From Ehretia macrophylla (Eukaryota; Streptophyta; Magnoliopsida; Boraginales; Ehretiaceae): a stretch of 64,000 bases of DNA. Below the pieces are notes generated by a model. It had not been told where the DNA came from, searched no databases, and saw only the letters and a list, made by a program, of their open reading frames with translations. The DNA is taken from positions 13,387,501 to 13,451,500 of the forward strand of contig CM075765.1 of NCBI GenBank assembly GCA_037974665.1, in the 5' to 3' direction. Made by a program: the position numbers and the translations under genes. Shown piece by piece: positions 58,253 to 64,000 of this stretch. Within the stretch, counting starts at the first letter, position 1. Each line of letters starts with the position of its first letter.

Positions 58253-61200
58253 TCATGATTTTCTGTGTTCTTTGGCAATTGCCTCTGACAGTTCCTCTGC
58301 GCTGTATTCCACCCCGAAGCATCTCACAACTTGCATTTTGGGGCTCACCAGATACCTGTTTACATAAATTATTTGTTAGAAAAAGTAGAAGGAAAAGCGT
58401 AAGGAGGAAGATCCTGAGCTTACATGTTGTGTGAAGACTCGACAAGATAGTCACCCCCTTCTTCGTCAACTTTCCTGAAGAAGACTCTGTATTCCTGGGC
58501 CATCTGTCTTATTGCAGAAACTGATCCAGTTAACCCCAATATTCTTGGGTCAAGTTCTGTACTCCATGAAAATTAAAGTAGAAACATGAAGGTTAACAAA
58601 ACCACTAGGCTATTCTCTCAGCCAATTGAAGGAGAATAAGAAAGGCTTAATCAGGGGGAACTTACCTTTAAGATAAGCACGAAGCTGGGATGGGGTATCA
58701 CGCTGAGGATCAATTGTGACAAATGTGGGTAGAATCTTGATACCCTGTTTTGATTCTTGGTACATGCAAAATACCAGAGAAGGAATAAATTACTGCCAAA
58801 TCTAAGAGTCATTTAATCAAAGTTGAAATGATGATGTAAAAGAACAAAACCTAGTATATCAACAGCCTTAGCCATTTTCTGAACTTCCGCAGGTCCAACA
58901 TCAGGAGATGAAGTGTAGCCAAAGTAGAGAAGAACCCAGTTCCCTAGAAGGTTGCCTTCTGTGACTGTCTGACCTTCCATATCAATCAGGGTGAAAGGTC
59001 CACCAATTATTGGCCCTTGGATAGCACTTCTTTCAAACTTCACCTCTTGGCCTGATTAAGAGAAAAGAGGAAGGATTTGAAAAGTAATTTCAAACCTTGC
59101 AACATAGTGAAAGTCCTAAAAATAATATACAAAAAACTGGCGCAATATCCGTTGAAATGGTGAAAATTATAGATTGGAACAAACAAGACTTCACTGAAGA
59201 ATTATATTAGCACCCCCAAAATTTTAATAGTAAAAGATTGTGTATAATGCAATGGATAAAGATCTCATGATGTATGCTTCTAAATTTTCCACCAGACACA
59301 TGCTCATTAGGATATTCGTCTTCATAAATTCCAACTTTAGGGCTTTGGACATTACACCCACATCAACTTTAGATTTCCATATAACAATAAGGGGACTAAA
59401 AGTGCACAGAAGTGAAAGAAATAGCTTCCGTATATCAGCTAGAACCAGAATAGCCTACCACATGACCTATAGAAAAGTCAAATCAAATTGCTGCAAAAAA
59501 GCCAAGCCAACATTTCTTAATGTTTCTTAAGGCTTTCACGTGACTATCGAATCTGTATTTGAGTTCAGTTCTGCTGTGCAATTGCCTAAACCAGAGGCTA
59601 TTGAAGTCAGCTCCTATAAGCATCACATAACCTTCAGGAGCATGATCTGCTAAGCATCTATACAAAGATCTCTAGAAGTTTGGCAGGTGGGAAAGGAAAT
59701 CCTTCCAAGAAAAATCGGACTTGATACAGTCAAATACAAGACAAGAGTTTACCTACCTTATCCTCACTTAAATATATGTTGATACAAATCTCACTACATT
59801 AATATTTATCTTCACGGATCATTTTTGCATAATGTGACAGTCAGGCCAAACTTGTGTCCTTGCTCATAAACCTTACCAGCTAAATGGAATCGCCAAAACT
59901 TGGCTCATTGAGTAATGATACTTTGCAATGAAGCACCAGCTCAAACCGTAATACAAGCATGAATGGTGAAGCTATTTAGTCAGCTGTAAATAAGTTGTTG
60001 ATTAACTGCTATGATTTATTTGCAGTGTAGATGTGCATATATGATATTTTACCTATGCATGTGATATTACCTCTTTACCTTCAAACGCGGTCATTTTCAG
60101 GAATATAAACTTTAAATCCCAGAGTATAACTCTCACTATAAAGCCAATATCAAAAGCTTAAGGTGAATATTAAACTAGCATTATTCGTCTAACATACTGA
60201 TCTATTTAGTAGTCATTCATCTTTTCTTGTAACGTCAAGAATATTCTCCAGTTCATTGAATTTTTCAAATCCTCCTTGGATGCAGCGGAGCTTTGACTGA
60301 TACGTCAATCAGCAGATTCGGGAAAGTAGACTATTCAACCCAGAAAGAAGATGACTTGGCAGAATATCATTCATAAAAATTAAAATCCACTTGTTCACAT
60401 GTTGACTGCAAGTAAAAGTCTACTGCATGATAATTTCCAATAATTATCAAAAGCTCAACTTACTTTTTCATAACTTGGTATGTTGAGTAAATTACACCAA
60501 CCTCCCCTCTACTTTACTACAAAGACCTCTCATTATGTAATATTACACTAACTCCCCTTGTAGTTTACCATATTGCTTCAAACACCTCCCTTCCATCAGT
60601 GAACAATTAAATTTGACCATTAATAAATAGTAAAAATCCCAATATTCCTTGTCAACTATTATTCTTTTACTTTTTCATGTTTTTGCAGTCACTCATTTTT
60701 AATTACTCACATCTTTAATAAAATACCATAACTATAGGCACAAGTGAATTAGCCAACTTCTACATTTAAGGCTTGCGAAAGACACTTCAAATATTTTATT
60801 TTAAACTATAAGGGTATAAATGATTTTAAATCATTATAATATAAAATTCCACCAAAGAAAGTTACCGTAATTTCTTGAGTAGATGGGAGGTTTTTGTACT
60901 TTTGCTGAAATAGATGGGGTGGTTCATGTGATATACCATTATTTTTATTTTTAATAAGTGCCATAAGACAACTAAAATATTCTCACTTGGTTGAAAATCT
61001 ACGACACTTCTAGCTATTTTCTATACTTCAGATACAACACTTACACCCCACAATTAATCAAACGTGCCGAGGTGTATTAATGTGATAGTTTATCAAACTT
61101 TTACTTCTACTTTTTGAGTTTCTGTTGATGATGGCATTAAAATGAGTAGAATAAACCCTCTAACAGCTAATGTTTGAATGAGGTGGGCAATTGACATAAA

Positions 61201-63921
61201 TTAAGGAAATATGACAGCTACAATAAGTATTACAACAGCCTGCATGAGAGAAAATCAAGGTAAATAGCTGTTCAAGCATCAAACCTGCCACTAAAGGCTA
61301 GTTGAAAGGATTTATTTATGCTTGAACATGAAGGAATCAGAAATTTAAGTTACTAAAGCGATCAGCCACACAAAATTCCACCGTAACACGTGAAAACAAA
61401 GACATGTCATCGACCACAATATATTTCTTTTCCTTGGTTTTCCCCTTCTTCCGGGAAGATTGGGCTGTCAAAATAAGATATGATGATTAAAGATAGGTTA
61501 TCAATATTTTAAATGAAAATGACAAAATGTGGAAACATCTAGCAACTTTCGCAATTCAAGGTCTTATCTATCAGTATGACATCATAACAAAATCCTGAAC
61601 CAGCAAAAGATGGATATCACTAGTGTGAAATAGTACCTTTAGGAATTGCTCTCCTTTCATCATTATAATGAAGGAATAAGACCAACCCACCAAATCCAGC
61701 TAAACCAGCAGCAGGCTGAAACAATGAAACTAAGATGAAGAGAATTAAAAAGAAGGGAAAAAGATACCACAACAGGGAAATAAACTCCTGGAAGTATACA
61801 GTAAGATCTTCCTCCTTATTTGCTACAGCAAAAGCTAGAGAGAAATTTATTATCATACAATCAGGTAAGATCGCCACGCATGAGAAGTACGGGTAGTTTC
61901 AGGAAGCAGAGGATTGTTGGTATGTCTTGCTGACCTCATGTGACTGGAAGTATGAAATCTCTTCAATGGACCTAACCTACAAATAGATGATGAAATAAAC
62001 AATTTGGTAAAATGGACACATGAATAAGCATACTTTATTGGAAAAAGAAAACCATGAATCTTGGAATTTAAGTGAAATCAGCGCCAAAGAAGAATATGGT
62101 CAGAAATGAGAATGAAATTTAGCCTTCACAAAATACTTGAATTCTTTACCATTATTTGAAAGCATCAGTTTCGTTGAATATTTCCCCTTTTCTACAAGCA
62201 ATTATCTTTCCTTTTCTCTTTTTTATATCTTGTTTCTATTTTTTCAACAAGAGGCTAAAGGATGAACTCAAACTCAAATTAACATACTTATCGTCAAGAG
62301 CAATTTTTTTTTCTTTGTTTTTAGTAGTAAGAGCAAAAAAATTGTTATAGCTAGAAGACAAAAATATTAAATAAGATAGCAGCAGCCTGATAGAAACCTT
62401 GAAAAACTAATCATATGCAAGCAAACTAATAATGCAACAAAAGACCCACATCATCTCCTTTGATATCATTTTCAATATATCCAAGTCAAATATGTTAATA
62501 TAGTGGTAGGAATGTTATCAAATCAAATTAGTTCATCTATTTTCAAAGATTGTTCTCGAGACTCAAGGTCCTAAGCAGAATATTGGTATGACTCTGAGAA
62601 GCTATCATACCATACTCATTATGTTCATCCAGGAGTTTCCATCTCATTCAAATTGTCATACATGCAAAATACCTTAAGAAATGGATTGACTTGTTAAAGA
62701 CTCAAACATCATGATACTACATCAAATATTTTTCTACAAGTCAGCAAGGGAATATTCCTTTTCTTTTGATAGTAATCAATTTAAAACATTCTAAAGCACC
62801 TGCAAAATTTATTTCACTTTAGGTTATTGCACTGCATGCTTCTGCAAATTTTTTCACCTAGTTAAAATCACCCAATGATGAAAATTAAATGATCCATCAC
62901 AATGAGTAACAATACTAGCACCTTCAAACAAATAAAGTTAATACGCGAGATAAAAGCCAAGTCCACCAGCAGCAGCTGTAGATCACAATTTGGAAATTAT
63001 TTAAGAAGGTTTTCCATTGAAAAGTCCTCATAAATAAACAATTCCGAAAGGTGTAGAGCATATTTATCAGAATCGTACGATTCACGATTGGTATCTTACA
63101 ATTCAGTTCAATTCACAAACCAAACGATATGAATCAGCATGTGAATCGGAAGTCTACTTGAATCACACCAAATCATAGTGAATCTTACGATTCAACATAC
63201 GATTCAGTAATTCAGTACGATTAACTTCAGTGTTACATATAGGTTAAGTCACATTGTTTTCCCTTTCCCTTTTCTCCTAAGTTGAAAAAAATTGTCAAAA
63301 AACCATAATAAAGCTTAGCGAACCATAATAAGAAAAGCCAAAGTGAAGTCACAAAGATCTCTTCTAGTGTTGTCGGTTAGAACCCATAGTGAAGATGAAG
63401 GTGATGAAGAGAAAATGTAGTAGTTATTGTTGTTGATAATTTTTTCTTGGTGATAATGTTGTTGTGATGACCTTTCTGTCAGTCTACTTTAAAGATTCAT
63501 GCAAATAGAGAGTTACAAATCTATTTTTAAAATGTGAATGAATCGTTACGATTCACGATTTGATAAATATGGAGCAGAAATCCTTAAGATGGAGCCAACT
63601 ACAAACCGTTATAACAAAGCAAAGTCAGTTTTATCTCCCATAACTGATTTTAATCAACAAGAAGGATATATCCACTAGATATTGGTCAGCCACATGACCA
63701 TATTACCAACAAGTTTACAGTATTACATCAAATGGTAACTAGGAAATGTGAAGCCTACTCAAACATCTAAACTTATAAGTGCAATCCTGCAAATAGAGAT
63801 GCATGAACAAAGTAAGAGCGAGATACAACCTAGGAATAGAAAAGACAGCCCCGAAGGTTCCATAGACGAAGCAACTGTTCTCCTGCAGTTCCAAAGAACG
63901 ACACGATTGGTGCCTCTCTGA
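58253..63921 (-). CDS. HCC2: SCO1-like protein HCC2 (5' end unresolved)
   Basis: Exons 61976-61859, 61715-61637, 59051-58851, 58755-58666, 58556-58424 and 58355-58253 join in frame to about 240 residues up to TGA at 58255-58253. A probable upstream exon at 63921-63830 has good sites and fits the phase but has no ATG, so the start is likely beyond the window (Arabidopsis HCC2 is about 276 aa). Order: basic/Ser-rich mitochondrial presequence (PLKRFHTSSHMRSAR), one membrane helix (AAGLAGFGGLVLFLHY), then the SCO thioredoxin-like domain with GPFTLIDMEGQ, LLYFGYTSSPDVGP, FVTIDPQRDTPSQL, LTGSVSAIRQMAQEYRV and CFGVEYSAEEL. The copper-binding CxxxC of SCO1 is absent (SSPDVG), which identifies the plant HCC2 type: an inner-membrane protein related to cytochrome oxidase assembly factors but not a copper chaperone by the same chemistry. 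No damage seen. Confidence 0.9.
60474..60965. repeat. MITE-like element in HCC2 intron
   Basis: The left part GAGTAAATTACACCAACCTC and the inverse right part ATATCACATGAACCACCCCA, with internal AGTACAAAAACCTCCCAT-type inverse text, suggest a worn TIR element of the same general style as the TTL intron 3 MITE. Duplication not resolved. Confidence 0.5.
63063..63571. repeat. TIR insertion rich in GATTCA words in HCC2 intron
   Basis: The left end CATATTTATCAGAATCGTAC (about 63059) and the inverse of the right end, CATATTTATCAAATCGTGAA (about 63571), form a ~20-bp inverted pair. The interior is dense in ACGATTCA/TGAATCGT words in both orientations (63070-63220, 63535-63560). GAGC occurs at both outer flanks. 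No transposase. Confidence 0.6.
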
Positions 63922-64000
63922 CTATTAAAGTTAAATAAGCTTTTCAGCAAGAAAATTAATTTCCAAGTTACTGCCAATAGTACTTGGACATGTTAAAATC

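Noticed and set aside
61620..61877. 85-codon membrane-rich open frame on minus strand
   Set aside because: It reads through an HCC2 intron; only the part corresponding to exon 61715-61637 is coding, with the neighbouring exon ending at 61859.
1..64000. CRISPR array, bacterial operon or organellar insert
   Set aside because: No regularly spaced repeat-spacer pattern, no Shine-Dalgarno gene blocks and no organellar genes recognised; genes are intron-containing and plant nuclear.

Overview
The window looks like a nuclear scaffold from a TE-rich eudicot plant. It is AT-rich, with GT-AG introns, plant LTR retrotransposon lineages (Copia, Athila-type), CACTA, Helitron and Mutator-type MITE remnants, and three host genes of land-plant families: a PLAT/LH2 domain protein, a TTL (TPR plus thioredoxin-like) protein and a SCO1-like HCC2 protein. 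No CRISPR array, operon, organellar block or rRNA/tRNA gene was recognised. The species cannot be named from what is visible.

Layout. 1-4995: a SIRE-like Copia LTR fragment (475-1750), AT-rich filler, and a 2.4-kb Gypsy-like LTR insertion bounded by CTAAC duplications. 5000-16368: a probable CACTA element carrying a decayed, intron-containing Transposase_24-type gene. Its left part was hit by a Copia element (6038-12468, minus strand), whose RT was in turn split by a 2.3-kb solo LTR (7260-9549). 16369-18600: promoter and two-exon PLAT gene (plus strand). 18600-37560: a Helitron helicase remnant (minus strand) split by a SIRE-like solo LTR, which is itself split by a 13.9-kb Athila-type element (21818-35741). 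37560-45100: repeat-rich DNA with a second Athila/Tat-like LTR plus gag fragment, an LTR-like end, tandem repeats and a short LINE tail. 45300-54146: the complete seven-exon TTL gene (minus strand), with a TRIM-like element, a hairpin-forming Mutator-type MITE and simple repeats in its introns. 55260-58130: repeats, including an extremely A-rich block. 58253 to the window end: the HCC2/SCO1-like gene (minus strand), whose 5' end probably lies beyond the window.

How it fits together. The host genes appear intact in their exons, while nearly every retroelement frame has stops or shifts. Two independent three-level insertion nests are resolved by target-site duplications, so relative ages can be read directly. 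From memory, PLAT1 and HCC2 are neighbours in Arabidopsis (At4g39730 and At4g39740), so this may be a conserved block with TTL and some 40 kb of repeats between them. I did not find a convincing new biological system. The most unusual items are a 21-nt A tract at a TTL splice acceptor, a MITE with inverted CA/TG microsatellite arms, a split Helitron with a readable 3' hairpin, a Copia element with TA...TA ends, and GC-rich palindromes shared by unrelated LTRs.
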